DNA from: Muraenolepis orangiensis
Taxonomy: Eukaryota > Chordata > Actinopteri > Gadiformes > Muraenolepididae
Assembly: GCA_027704905.1 (NCBI GenBank)
Contig: CM051018.1
Span: 15,336,528 to 15,400,527 of the forward strand
Reading direction: 5' to 3'
Length of the DNA stretch: 64,000 nucleotides
This document shows positions 48,192-60,829 of the stretch, one piece after another. The stretch's first letter is position 1. Each line of letters begins with the position of its first letter. Below the pieces are notes generated by a model. It worked only from the letters and a program-made list of their open reading frames with translations, did no database searches and was not told the DNA's origin. The position numbers were made by a program, and so were the translations under genes.

Positions 48192-49282
48192 ACTATGATT
48201 TGATTGTTGACATTATCTCATCATCTCTAAATGTGCTTGGCATTGAGAATTTATAGTTTTCATATATTTCTCTCTTTGTATTGTCTCGGTCTTGAATAAC
48301 AATGGATTGACAATGGAATTGTGGGCGCTGTATTGAAATCAAATGGGCATAGACATGGTAGCTATCCTGTTCAGCCATTCATATGTGTATGCGCAGCCAA
48401 TGAATTCCCTCTAGAGGGCACAATCGCAATCAAATGTTTTTGTTCATTCTGTGCTACATCTCCCCCTAGCTTCTTCTCTCGCTGGATGCAGATGACGTCT
48501 CCATTGTGAAATCCTCCAATCTGGAGGCCGTTGGCGAGTGATCTGTAAACATTTCAAGAGTCAACAGAGACAGAAGCATTTGAGATGAGATGAGAGCAGA
48601 AATGGGTTTCATCTATATTGTATAGTCTATGTGTTATGTTTGTCCAAGCCAGCTTGGACAAACATATTAACATAGGCCTGACTTTGACTTGAATAGAGGG
48701 AGACTTAATGTAGAGGGACAAGCAGGGATAAGATGAGGACATTTAACATTTAAAAGAAGATTCTTTCAATGATTCTGAACTGAAGTGGCTTGAATAGCTG
48801 GTTCCCTTAATTGAAGGAATCCCACTGTCTCAATGGCATCTTTAATGAAACAGAGAACATTTGGTATATTCTTTCAAGGAGAAGGAAATAAGTGTATTGC
48901 AGAGAAGTTATGCGATTAAGGTGGAAAAGGACCTTGAGAAACACATGTTTAACACCTTAGACATTAGAGTCACTGTGGAGAATGTATATATATAGACAGA
49001 GCAGAGGAGAGAGGGACAGAGCAACAGGGCTGAGGCACTCAGGCCTGGTATACCCTGGTGAATTAGTAACAATTTAGGCCATCCACCGTGTCTTTTTTCA
49101 GCAGAAAATATTAAAAAAAGATATATAAAAACGGACATTCCTCCCACGGGGACACTCTGCTCCAAATTAATTGGCTTAGGGAGGATCAATTAGTTAGGGC
49201 CAAATCATACAGTGCACCCATGGGGACCGCCAAAATAGGCTTACTCACAGTGGGATACACCCTGACCGGGACCGAGAGGGAG

Positions 49283-49286
<4 letters not shown>

Positions 49287-49359
<73 letters not shown>
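49287..49359. repeat. (GA)n microsatellite
   Basis: Pure GA array of about 72 bp. Confidence 0.97.
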
Positions 49360-49363
<4 letters not shown>

Positions 49364-49498
49364 GATAGATACCGGAGATTTAAGGGAGCAGCAATAGAAG
49401 GGAGACTTTGTGAACTCCCTAAATTGAGATCATGTGCCCCTGGTTAATTGTCCCACCGAGATTGAGATAATAAACTCATGTATAACCTTAATGTCTTC

Positions 49499-49621
<123 letters not shown>

Positions 49622-50255
49622 CCGGCGGTAGGGAGGGGTCTGCAAATATGCAAGTATCCGGACAAAACTTCAGGAGTTGACTGAGTTTGCGTGGTTGTCG
49701 TTTTGGAGAGGTCTATAAGTCTGCAGTCTGTGTCCCTTGTTGCCATAGCTTGTATCTCCTTCTTTTCAGGAAACCAGGCCAGAAGACCCTTTTCAGCCAA
49801 AGAGTTTGGTTTTGCGCTCTGCGTTGACTTCATCGCAGAGCCAAATTCCAAACAGGCAATAAATCCTATCCCCAGCGTCATCGCTTTTTTCTCAGGGCCC
49901 ATTCCCATGCTAAAGAAGTGGGATCTCCTCGTGGGTAAATATAAAAATGTTATGGCATCTATTCTGGACCCCCCCGGGTTTGAGATAAGGCGTTCATACA
50001 TACATACAGTACATCTCCACGTGGCTGAATCCGGCCTCCCCAGAGACACGGCAAGCTCCCATTAGCTCCGGGTTTCTTTCCCTTCTATTTTTAGATCAGC
50101 GAAATTGTGAAGTAGCGGAGAGATCGGGGTCAAAGTGCACATATTTTGCTCACAGTCTGGAATTCCGACACAATTTTTTTTTTCCATTACCCGGAGCACA
50201 CATTGGAAGGAGGGGGAGGGGCTGCCCGGTGCGTAGGGCTCCTTTATCAGCAAAA

Positions 50256-50302
50256 CCCCCCCCCTACCCACCCCCCCCCACCCCCCCCCTTACACCACCA
50301 CA

Positions 50303-50355
<53 letters not shown>

Positions 50356-50365
50356 ACACACAAAC
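50256..50365. repeat. C-rich tract and (CA)n
   Basis: C runs at 50256-50290, then CA array to about 50358. Confidence 0.95.
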
Positions 50366-50448
50366 AAACCTCCTGGCTCCTACCTCCAACCACTCGGGAC
50401 ATTCCCTGTGGGATATCCTGTCTCAAACCCCCCCCTTCCCTTAGTCCA

Positions 50449-50540
50449 CCCGCACACACACGCACACACACACATACACACACACACACAAACACGCACA
50501 TGCACATGCACACGCACACAACACACACACACACATAACA
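50449..50540. repeat. (CA)n, interrupted
   Basis: CA units with GCACATGCACATG interruptions. Confidence 0.94.
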
Positions 50541-51094
50541 CGCCTCATGGAACACATTACCTATGCTTATCGTATATCTCCCACCTTGCCACAGTCCTTG
50601 GTCCTTGGTGCAGGGTTATTTTTAGATCCATTTCCTAGCCTCTATTTCGGTCTCCCAGCATGGCGGGTTGGGGGGTTTGGCGGTTGGCGGTTGGGGGTGG
50701 TGGTGGTGGTGGTGGGGGGCTATTTGCAGAGACACGCGGTAACGGCGGGGTGGGGGGGTGACCCCAGAGGTCAAGGGAGGCCAAGGGAGACACACGTCTA
50801 TGTGTGTGTTATGGTGTCACGCCGGGCTTCTCCATTGGACATCATGCAGCGGTTTCATTAGCATGGAGGCCGTCGCGCCACACCACAGAGGAGAAGGACA
50901 CAGGCGCTGTCCCAAGGTTGGCCCTCCGTTGTTCTTCGCTACGAACGAACCTATCAACTACTATCTCTCCATCTACACACCCTCATCCGTTCCTTTATGG
51001 GCGCTTGATTATGGTCTCTTCCTCTTCCTGTTTTTCTTTCTTTATTTCTTTCTTTGCTTCGATATTCTGGGGAAAACGTGTTCCTCACGCCATG

Positions 51095-51215
51095 ATGAAC
51101 AGAAGATTTTTATTTTGCCATATGCAACAAGTACAATGGAATACTCACTCCCCGTTCCCTCCCGCAGTGTGACTTTTCTACAACACTATACTTTAAAATA
51201 CTGTACACAATAAAA
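51095..51215 (-). mobile_element. LINE-like 3' end, copy 3
   Basis: TTTTGCCATATGCAACAAGT, ACAATGGAATACTCACTCCC and CTCCCGCAGT match the copy at 41105 on the same strand. Confidence 0.6.
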
Positions 51216-51310
51216 ATAATAATCAGTCAGTCAGTCAGAAGAAGAACATTTTGGATGAGTCTGCCCAGTCCTGAGCACTACGATATTCATCTCATTTTCG
51301 CAGGGGACAG

Positions 51311-51312
<2 letters not shown>

Positions 51313-51384
<72 letters not shown>

Positions 51385-51391
51385 GCGTGTG
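51313..51391. repeat. (GT)n microsatellite
   Basis: Pure GT array of about 66 bp, then GTGCGTG units. Confidence 0.97.
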
Positions 51392-51582
51392 TAACACCCA
51401 GTGGATGCTGCTTTGGTTCGTTTTTCAATGTGTTCTCATGAGATTATTTTCTGTTTAGATGGTTGAAGAGTGGCTGTTGTTACATTTGACACCTCTGAAT
51501 CACGCACACACGCGCACACACCCACTCACAAACACACTCTTTAACATCAGCAGACTTTCACTCCCTTTTACACACTGGTACA

Positions 51583-51614
51583 GACACACACACACGTATG
51601 CGCAAACACACACA

Positions 51615-51646
<32 letters not shown>

Positions 51647-51680
51647 CACACGCACACACGCACACGCATGTGCAAACACA
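51583..51680. repeat. (AC)n/(ACGC)n array
   Basis: AC runs around seven ACGC units at about 51613-51648. Confidence 0.94.
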
Positions 51681-51844
51681 CACTCGAGACTTTCTCCCAC
51701 TGATGCCAGACACAGCTGTGAGCACTTTGAATAATTTGCCCATAATCTCTCAGCTCACTTCAAAGTCCTCGTCCATGTGTTAACCCCCCCCCCTTCACTC
51801 CTTATATATGCATTATAATGTACCCACTCGGACCTGATCCATGG

Positions 51845-52235
51845 AGATCAAGATCAAGATCTTTATTGCCATATGTATTGTCATATGCACATAACAGGAA
51901 GCAGTCGTCGGCAATGGAATTCCAAAATACCAGGCGCCATTATATACTTATACAATAAAATGTAACACACTAGAGTGCAATATCATATCAACATATACAT
52001 AGAATATAAATATAAACAAATATACATATAATATAATACTGTTGAGGTGGGTGTGCACACAAAAGTGACAAATGCATGTATGAACGGTAGTAATACACAT
52101 AAACATAAATAGAACCAGACGTATGACGATGTATTTAAACAGAGATGAGTGGGGTGAAGTGACCACAGTATAACTAAGGTGCAAAAGGGCAATTGGATGC
52201 TGGCTATACACTTGTTGAGTCATTTGTGCCCAGTG
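51845..52235 (-). mobile_element. retroelement 3' end-like sequence
   Basis: Starts with three GATCAA-like units and TCTTTATTGCCATATGTATT, the form of an antisense LINE tail, and continues AT-rich. No reverse transcriptase motif is seen. Confidence 0.45.
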
Positions 52236-52240
52236 TACAT

Positions 52241-52320
52241 AACATTATACAATCTTGTCATACATGTAACTACTGTACTAGCGTACCGTTGTTACATGTA
52301 TGACAAGATTGTATAATGTT
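52241..52320. repeat. perfect 30-bp inverted repeat
   Basis: The arms 52241-52270 (AACATTATACAATCTTGTCA...) and 52291-52320 are exact reverse complements with a 20-nt loop. About 35 bp later (52355-52397) comes the antisense form of a GTAAG..GGATAA SINE tail (GCAGACACCTTTATCCAATG). Confidence 0.9.
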
Positions 52321-52662
52321 CGATAGAAACGTACCTTTTAGCATATCATTTGCTATCTAGTCGTTTTGCAGACACCTTTATCCAATGCAACTTGTAAGTG
52401 AAACATATACAATATATCCGTAAATCAACCTGATTATGGATTAAATATGGGGACCACATTAAAAGACTACAGGGGATTTTTCACCGGCAAGATGTTCCAA
52501 GACCAAATGTTCCCATGTAGAAATTGCAACAACAACAACAACAATACCGAGATACACACTGAGGAAATGCTGAGAAAAGAATACTGCGATGAGTTATTAA
52601 TTATTTATTTATTTGGGTGCGTTGCCTTTTTAAGAGCAGAGCTCCGTCTCTCGCGTGTACGG

Positions 52663-52670
52663 TGACGTCA
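52663..52670. promoter_or_regulatory. CRE element in inpp5a promoter
   Basis: TGACGTCA is a full palindromic cAMP-response element (CREB/ATF). It lies 767 bp before the inpp5a ATG in a stretch that turns GC-rich. A TTATTTATTTATTT run lies 60 bp upstream. Confidence 0.55.
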
Positions 52671-52689
52671 GAGCGCGGAGGACTCCGGC

Positions 52690-52912
52690 AGCCCCTCCGC
52701 TCCACCACCACCACCACCTCCTCCACCACCAACCAGCCCTCCTCCTCCTCCTCTCCACCTCCACCACCACCAACCAGCCCTCCTCCGGCAGCCCCTGCGC
52801 TCCACCATCAGCCCCTCCGCTCCACCACCATCCCTCAGCTCCACCACCAACCAACCAGCCCTCCGCTCCACCACCACCACCAGCAGCAGCAGCAGCCCCT
52901 CCGCTCTCTCCA
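52690..52912 (+). repeat. (CCA)n/CAGCCC(T/G)CCGCTCCA minisatellite in inpp5a 5' region
   Basis: Degenerate units of the type CTCCACCACCAACCAGCCCT repeat about eight times, with a (CAG)5 tract at 52881-52896. Strand-asymmetric C-rich sequence probably falls in the 5' leader or core promoter. Confidence 0.85.
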
Positions 52913-52931
52913 TTGAGCAGTCACGGTGGCG

Positions 52932-53299
52932 ATGGTCCTGTCTGCACAGTCGTGCCTCGGAGGGAGACTCACTTGTTCCGCCACAGCGACACACGCCCGG
53001 GGAACCCGCTGCTACACAGCAACGTTCATCTGAGATGAACCAGAGCCCACCGGCGGTGGTGGCGCTGGATTAAAAACGGGACAAACTTTGCAACCATGGC
53101 TCTGAACGTCAGAAAGTAACCCCAGACCCCCGCAGCAGCAGCAGCATCATCATCATCATCACTACCATCATCATCATCCACTTCGAACGGACGGACGGAC
53201 GTTCGGGGCGATCGATCGATCGAAGCGAGTAGATGCACGCACGCTGCTAATATGAGCGAGCCGAGCCGCCGCCGTCGTCGTCTCAATCCCACGTTTTAA
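52932..53299 (+). promoter_or_regulatory. chain of five upstream ORFs, inpp5a leader
   Basis: Every ATG between 52920 and the main start opens a short ORF that closes before the next: 52932-53033 (33 aa), 53035-53073 (12 aa), 53096-53119 (7 aa, context ACCATGG), 53233-53250 (5 aa) and 53252-53299 (15 aa, with five consecutive Arg). None overlaps the main ATG at 53430. If the transcript starts upstream of 52932 these would be strong translational brakes. Confidence 0.5.
53118..53222. repeat. triplet and tetranucleotide repeats in inpp5a leader
   Basis: (GCA)n, (TCA)n, (GGAC)n and (GATC)n short arrays in succession. Confidence 0.9.
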
Positions 53300-53429
53300 T
53301 AATCAGTTCGAGTTTAAAAAAAAAAAGAAAAAAGGCAGCAATTCGCCCACTACTTTTCGTTTGTTTGTTTGACACTCAAGACTTGTTATTATTAAGCTGC
53401 GATCACGACCCACGGGAGACCCGCGAAAC

Positions 53430-53507
53430 ATGGCAGGCAAGCTGACGGCGGCGCAAGGCACGGGAGTACTGCTCGTGACGGCCAACGTCGGCTCTCTCTT
53501 TGAAGAT
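53430..53507 (+). CDS. inpp5a: inositol polyphosphate-5-phosphatase A, first coding exon
   Basis: Encodes 26 residues: MAGKLTAAQGTGVLLVTANV then GSLFED, ending in phase 0 at a GTAAGT donor. The MAGK start and the VLLVTANVGSLF strand match the N-terminus of vertebrate INPP5A, the type I 5-phosphatase that removes the 5-phosphate of soluble Ins(1,4,5)P3 and Ins(1,3,4,5)P4 and so ends calcium signals at the membrane. The catalytic motifs and the C-terminal prenylation box are encoded downstream of the window. Start context AACATGG is strong. It has two more residues near the N-terminus than the human protein as I recall it. Confidence 0.92.
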
Positions 53508-54398
53508 GTAAGTTGCCGTGTGCTCGGTGATACCCCCCGATGTGATGAATGGTTTTCTTTTTTGCAGGAGATGAAGTGAACCGTCGGACTCGGACCGGGT
53601 TGACTCCTGGTCGTTGCGGTGTTGCGTTGCCGTGTTCTCGATGTATGTGTCGTGATCCTGCCAAACACATATATTAACCAAGATCGCTGTGTTGTGAAGA
53701 CGCGTTGTGTATCCCCGCCGCTGGCTTCGACTCGTCAATGCAATAATACATGCCAGCAGCATAACCGTTCAAATACTCATGTGGTTGTTGTTTATTTCCG
53801 TTTTATTCACCTATCCCTGCTCGGCGTACTTGTAAGCGCGATACGCATGCCGCAAATCGATCTCGACTGTTTGTTGTCATTGGCTACGTTTTTTGTTTTA
53901 TTATGAATATCATGTATTGCAGTGATGTTTGGTGACACACTTACTAACGCTTACTATCACTTAGGTTCATATGTGGCCCACCGGTATGTTCAGTGTTATT
54001 TGTTGTTCAGCTGAATGACGCCTCATGCCGTCCACGGGGACGGTGAGACATTCCTTGGTTGGAGTCCATGCAACATAGGATCACTGAAAGGCATTTCGGA
54101 ACTTCAGGGTGTATTGCTGGCTCATAGCTCATCGTGGCTGAACAACCGAAGCCTTTCAGACCCAATAATGCATGCCTCCAAATAACAAAACCCCATGTCT
54201 TGACCTATGCATACGGACATATTTTATGAATGAGTTTGCCAAAACCATTGCCTGGATCTACAGTCTAACTACGGTAGTATTGGTTATTAGGGCACAGCGG
54301 CAATTATAACGGTGGCATGTGTAACCTCAAGTCAAAGCATGATGTGTCTCTTTCAGTGTTGTGTCAACAACAGTAAGGACAGCCTTATTCCCTTACCC

Positions 54399-54426
54399 CC
54401 CCCCCCCCCACCCCCCCCCCCCCCCC
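54399..54426. repeat. poly-C tract
   Basis: About 27 C with one A. Confidence 0.94.
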
Positions 54427-54662
54427 TTACCCCTTGGTGGGTAGTGTGAACTGCTGGCCCCCTAAACGCAGCATCACAGCAGTTTCCCCTTCCTCTCTGT
54501 AGTAGTAAACCTATAAATAGCCCCTCTGTCATGCCTGCCAGCCCCAGCGTGTCTTCTGTCTTCTATTCCCCACTGCACTTCATCACACACAGAAACCACC
54601 AAGTACGGGCGCCTCAAAGTGGTCTTTTCTTTTGCTGAGAGCTGGCAAGAGGGTCATGTGCT

Positions 54663-54841
<179 letters not shown>

Positions 54842-55374
54842 CTACTTGGGGTGGAGTTTGATGATGTACGTACGTGAGAGTTGAATGAATTCTTTGTGGG
54901 TCCCTACTGTAGCTTTTTCTCATGATTAAGAGGGCCGAGTCATCGCCGTCACAAGACGTGTGTGTAATTACGGCGTTGGTAACACTTTCCCCACATAATT
55001 GTCGTTGACGAGTGGAAATGTAGGAATTATCGCATAGTCACTGTCTGCTTATGGTTTGCGTTAATTCATAGTAAACTAGAATGGCGCTAGTAAACTTTTT
55101 GACCGACTCAAACTCCTCCTTTAACTTCTAAGTTTCTATTCCCGCAGCATGTTCCATTCCCATAATTCCCCAAAAAGCTGTTAAAGAAAAGACAAAGATG
55201 GCCTCGGAGTGATTTGAGGGTGGCTGATCTATAGGCAGTGGTCAGCTGATGCAGTCTGTGCCATCGGAGTCCAGCTGTGGGGGGGAGGGGGAGTCCCTGG
55301 TCGGCCAGACAGCCTCAGGGATTTCCCCTGTGCCGAGGTCATTCTACCCCCTCTCTCCTGTTGTGACACTCAGT

Positions 55375-55513
<139 letters not shown>

Positions 55514-57331
55514 TAATGCTTTCACATCTGCTAATTTAGCGCTCCTCTCTAACACCTATTCCTCAAACGAGTCCTAACCTTACCGCTATTGTAGGACTGA
55601 AAGTGTCTCATCTTTTAATAAGCCTTATCCTCTTGATGCTGCTAATGTTGCAAACAATTTAGGTTCTCAATTCCCCGTATACGGCGCATATCCTGAACTA
55701 ACCCATGCAATGTAGACGGGCACATTTGAAGACTCATGCTCCTTGTGGGGCCTATGACGGTTTTAATGTGCTTCTAACGACCCCGGAACGCTTGTCACTG
55801 GGGTTTCTTTCAGTTTCCTCTCAAGTTGCTCGGGAACTAGGACGTCTAAAGCCGTCATCTTAAAATACATTTCATCCGTTTTTTGTTTGCCTTTATGACC
55901 GTTTTGTTGACATGGTTTTGTTTATTATTGGTTCAGGCTGGCTGGGCCTGATACTGGGAAATGTGCTTATTCAGGTTTTGGCCCCTTTTCCTTCTTGCTT
56001 GCTTGCTTGTTTGTTTGTTTGTTGGTTTGTTCTTAGGTGGTTATATTAATTAAGTTAAAACTGGCACTGTGTCTTAAGAGGAGCACACTGTCACTTGTAC
56101 TCTAGAGACGGGGGTCAGAGGGCAAGTCCTTTATGCCGCTGTAAAATGTTTACAGTGGGGCCTGGCAAACCCAGATTTACTCAGATACTGTAGTTGCGTA
56201 GACACGGTAGCAGCATGGGTGGTTTACACGTTCTCCCTGTATCACCGGGGCGTAATAGTTCTATAGATACATCTATCTATTCTATACCCAAACACACAAA
56301 TGTCAGTGCTATTGAGATAGGCCATGGTAGACATTCTACAGTCAAAGGTTTACTGGGATTAAACTATGTTGTTGACATTTAGGTTTAAAGTCTTAAAAGT
56401 ATAAATTGACCTTCGGTTCTGACTGTGTGTGAGCAGCCGCTTCCACTGCGATGTCGTCACATTTCTCGGTTTTTAGAATGACGCTGGTTCATACGTTCTC
56501 CTCGATGCAAAAGACTTAAAATGCTGTGGCTTTTCATTAAAGTAGAAATGTGTCATAATACTGTCCTCCTCACCACTGTTTGTGACGTTTTAGATTAGGC
56601 TCGCTTGTGTTACCTGACCGACCAGACACAGACATTAACTCTGATGTAACGACTCGAAGATAATGGGCCATTCAATGTTATTTGGGACTAATAACATTGG
56701 CATGGGCAATAGCCCATGTCTCCAGTCTGTAGATGGGTATGGTCCCTTCTCTGTCTGCCACCTCGGAGGTTTACTATCTTTCCACTTCTCCACAGCGCTA
56801 CCCTTTTTATCGGTGGCTATCTAGCCCAGGCCACCTCAGCTCGCTCTTCTGACCAGATTTCGATCAAATACCCAAGCGAGCCGACACATTAAACCCTGAG
56901 CCAAAGATAGATCAAAACACAGGCCCACCAACCCCAACCCCACCCCGCCCACGCTGTCCTGAAGCCCAGGCTCCCTGTGTGCAGGGCAGGCGCTGCTGTG
57001 AATACCCTGCAGCTCCCCAAGGGGTGGCCAAATAGGGAACGCACATGTGGCCCAGTTGAAAGACGCGTGTCCACGTGGTGACGTTGACAAGAAGGACGAG
57101 GGTCATCGGGTCCTCTTAAGCAGGCTGTGAAGCCAGAGTCCAGAGGTTTCAAGGTCTCTCATCCTTGTGGATGGGTACACTAGTCAGGGGGATCTCCTGT
57201 GTTAATAGACTCCTAACACCCAGGCTGAACTTAGGGCTTAGTAAATAATTAAATGGAACGGCCTGTGGCATGTGTGTTGGTGGTGTGTGATACGAGCGGT
57301 GTGTTACATGTTATGACTTGCGGCAGATTTT

Positions 57332-57424
57332 CTTGTGTGTGTGTGTTTGTGTGTGTTTGTGTGTGAGAGAGAGATCCTGGTCTTTCCTGATTGTGTGTGT
57401 GGTCGTGGAAAAAGGCTGGGTTGA

Positions 57425-57479
<55 letters not shown>

Positions 57480-57488
57480 AGAGAGAGA
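57332..57488. repeat. (GT)n and (GA)n microsatellites
   Basis: GT-rich stretch at 57332-57366 and (GA)n at 57427-57488. Confidence 0.93.
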
Positions 57489-57823
57489 TCCCAGCAGGCT
57501 GTCGGTGAATACTGACGTCTCCTTTATGAACTTGTCCGTCATCGCCTACGAGTGTCAGGTTGAATTGGGTCTCATCAGTTCAGGCTTTTTTTTTTTTTTT
57601 GAGGGATAAGCTCAACGACGGACTATAACGTAAAACCTTCTGCTCTATGTAATGTTTTTCACTGCGGTCATTCACTTTTGTCTGCAGACCAAATTTAATT
57701 GGAGAGGAAAAGCAAACTCTATTTCTTGCTTCCTTGGCCAGAGTCTACGTCCAGCAAGTGGCTGCAGGAGTGGAAAAGTTTATGAAAGAAGGTTCAGATG
57801 ATGCTATTTTGGTGTTCGGTGTC

Positions 57824-57858
57824 CCCCCCCCCCCCACCCACCCATCCACCCACCCTGT
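57824..57858. repeat. C-rich tract with CCCA/CCAC units
   Basis: C12 then CCACCCACCCATCCACCCAC. Confidence 0.9.
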
Positions 57859-58069
57859 CCTTTTAGAGAAGCCAAAGCAGGGAAAAAAGAGACTAGAAAT
57901 GGATGAATTAGGCATCAGTTCTCGGTGGTTCCCAATTCAACAGAACACAAGCTGCGCAACCTAGCTGTGTGGGTCCTTATATCCTGCGACAACAACAGAT
58001 CCCTCTAGGCCCATGCGTCGGCATTGAAACGTATGGAACTGAATGATAAATATTGATCATGCAGTAAAC

Positions 58070-58213
<144 letters not shown>

Positions 58214-58824
58214 CTGCAGTCTCGTCTCAGTCTCAGTCTCAGACAAGAGGTTGATCGATTCTCCCGGCCATGGAAGTACGAGTGAACGTACTATGCGGAC
58301 GCGTAGCATACATCAGTGCCAGCGAAAGCCATATGCGACTACTCACACTGGACATTCAACTAATGTAAAACTACTAGTCAAATCCGCGCGGGAGCTGCCA
58401 AGCAGAGCACACTCCCTTCAGTGGAGACGTTTCGTCTTCGTGATGGGTGATCCCTGCTATGGGATGTCACCCGCCCATCTCTGGTGGCGTCCCGCTGGTT
58501 GGTAAGCCGTCAGTCAGTCCCCTGATGGAATGCATTGACAGGTTGCAGTCTTAAAGCTCGATGCTGGATGTCAATCAAACGGGCCAAATTACACCAGATT
58601 TCTCTGAAGACTGAACGCTAGTATTGATTGGAAGCCATTCCCTTTTCTAGCTATACTTTACAAGTTGTCAATGTGCAGACCTTGGTGTGCATTGTGTTGG
58701 TCAAATATAAAGTCAAGATGAGGTATAAAGTCTTGATCCTGGTAATATGCTGAATCAAAAGTAAGTGTACCATAAGCTGAAGGCACCTATTGTGAAACAA
58801 CGAAAGTTGTATTCTTACACTAAA

Positions 58825-58870
58825 TCTACTGTGTCAGCACAGGTGGTTTCACCTGTGCTGACACAGTAGA
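58825..58870. repeat. perfect 21-bp hairpin with 4-nt loop
   Basis: The arms 58825-58845 (TCTACTGTGTCAGCACAGGT G) and 58850-58870 are exact reverse complements around GTTT. No flanking repeat is recognised. Confidence 0.93.
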
Positions 58871-59595
58871 CCCAGAAGGCACTGGAACATATAACTGTAA
58901 AGTGGAACATCCAGCTCCTGACAATCAATATTTACTTTCATTTCAATATTTTTTGTATTTGTTTCAGACCTTCTGATGAGCAAAGAAACTGTCTGGTAGG
59001 AATTAGGATGTTGTTGGTTCTACTACTGTCAGGAATGAACCAGCCGCCAATCTACAAAGTTATTAAGTAATTAATAGGCTATAAATTCAAGTTAACAGAA
59101 GCTAATAACCATTTGCCTATCATTTTTTGTTTCAATCAACAATCGTCAAATCGAAAAGTATGCAGACCTTCTGCTAGGTGGGAAGGATAGAGTGGGGGTG
59201 ATATGTATTTTCAAGCAAATGCAAGTGCTAATTAGGCACAGAATACAAGGTATGTGTGTGTGTGTGTGTGTGATACGGCATGTGGTGCCTTCGGGTGGCA
59301 ATGTGGGCATCTCGGGGTGTGGGGGGGGGGGGGGTCCTTGTTATAATTAATCATGTGACTTTCATTTAAATACACTATTGATTCGTTCTCACAAAATCCA
59401 TTCTCTCATTAAAGGCTAAGGTAGGAAATTGAGGGGGAATTGCCCTAGCTGTACGAGTTCAATCTTTAATTTCACATAAATTGATTAAAAATAAACCTTT
59501 CTACTACTAGCTTCTCACCTTCAGGCACTTGGTAATGGAGAGAATAGGAACGACGACGTATAATTTAGACGTCGTATAATTTAGCATACAACTAT

Positions 59596-59632
59596 GAAAA
59601 CATATGTGTGTGTGTGTGTGTATGTGTGTGTG
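59596..59632. repeat. (GT)n microsatellite
   Basis: Short interrupted GT array. Confidence 0.9.
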
Positions 59633-59695
59633 GCGGCCCTTTGACCAAGCCATAATAACAGCAATGCAGCAACCACCTGTGTCTGCACACCCACA

Positions 59696-59725
59696 CGTCC
59701 GTCCGTCCGTCCGTCCGTCCGTCCC
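59696..59725. repeat. (CGTC)n microsatellite
   Basis: About seven CGTC units ending in a C run. Confidence 0.93.
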
Positions 59726-60142
59726 CCCACTTCCTAGTGTAGGCTGCAGCGAGGGAGTTCCCGGGAGTGTGTCCCCGGGCCTCTCTTCAGACCTTCTACA
59801 TGCAGGCCTGTACCCTTGCCATTCTTCATTCATCCCCCATCAGGTCCGCACAGGCCTGACTGACGATGTGCGCAATCTTAGGGAATATGTAATGAGGCAC
59901 AAGAGGAAGGAGGTGGGGTAGTCATGTGTATTTGCACATAGGCTCAAGTGTGTGTGTCCGTCCCCAGGCCTCCCCTAGGTGTTAATTGCATGAGGCAAAA
60001 GATGATGTGTTGGCGTTCATGTATGTCTAGGCGGGGAGGGGTGATGTTTAGGATCTCTAGCTCTGTCCGGCTGCCACGTACAGTATCCCGCTCGTCTTCG
60101 TCTGTCTCAGATAATATACTGTACGGCGTTTGGCCTTTTTCT

Positions 60143-60408
60143 TCCCTGTGTAGCTCAGCAGGTAGAGCGGGTTGTCTGGTACCCGGAAGGTTGCTGGTTT
60201 CGATTTCCCCCCCCGGCTCCTTTTAGCCAGGTGTCGCGGTGTCCCTGAGCAAGACACCCCTAACCCCTAACTGCTCCCCTGACCAGCTGGCTGTCTCCTT
60301 GCGTGGCTGACACCGCCGTCGGCGTATGAACGGGTGAAATGAGTGAGGCAATAACTGTAAAGCGCTTCAGGTGAAAGCGCGGGATAAATGCAGTCCGTTC
60401 ACCATTGT
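60143..60408 (+). mobile_element. tRNA-derived SINE, plus strand
   Basis: A tRNA-like head with A box TAGCTCAGCAGG (60151-60162) and B box GGTTTCGATTTC (60196-60207) is followed by a body with CCCTGAGCAAGACACC, GGCTGACACCGCCGTCGGCG and GTAAAGCGCTTCAGG, then GATAAATGCAGTCCGTTCAC. That order fits a common fish SINE type. The tRNA part has lost cloverleaf pairing, so it is not a tRNA gene. Confidence 0.85.
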
Positions 60409-60829
60409 CTTTTGGGCCATCGATTAGTTTCCGCCCCAATTGTCGCGTTACTGCGTCGAAGTTGACTTTAAACCCTGCGATGGGGAGTCTGAGAGGAGCT
60501 GATGTTATTTTTATAACAGCAAGACATTTCTGGATGGATGGTGCAGCAGCAGCAGCAGTGCGGGCCTGTTGCGTAACCAGCCCCTGTGCACCAGCCAGTA
60601 ACTCCTCTCCTCACCTACCACACTCACTGCACCTAGCCGCCGCTTGCCACTCCTTTCCCCACCATATGGAGTTTTCGCTTTCCATACGAGTCCATGCAAG
60701 CCCGACTGCTGGAATGTGAAGGCCTGCGTGTCCCAATAGGAACGGAGTGGAGTGGAGTGAAGGCTCCCGTATGTGCTGGTGGAGTCCCCCGGGGGGCGGG
60801 GGGTGGGGGTTGTTTGTGTTGTTTGTGTT

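Noticed and set aside
57684..57800. inpp5a exon 2 after a TTTTGTCTGCAG acceptor
   Set aside because: The following sequence does not encode the expected N-terminal phosphatase segment.
60143..60220. tRNA gene
   Set aside because: A and B boxes are present but the sequence has no cloverleaf and is joined to a SINE body.
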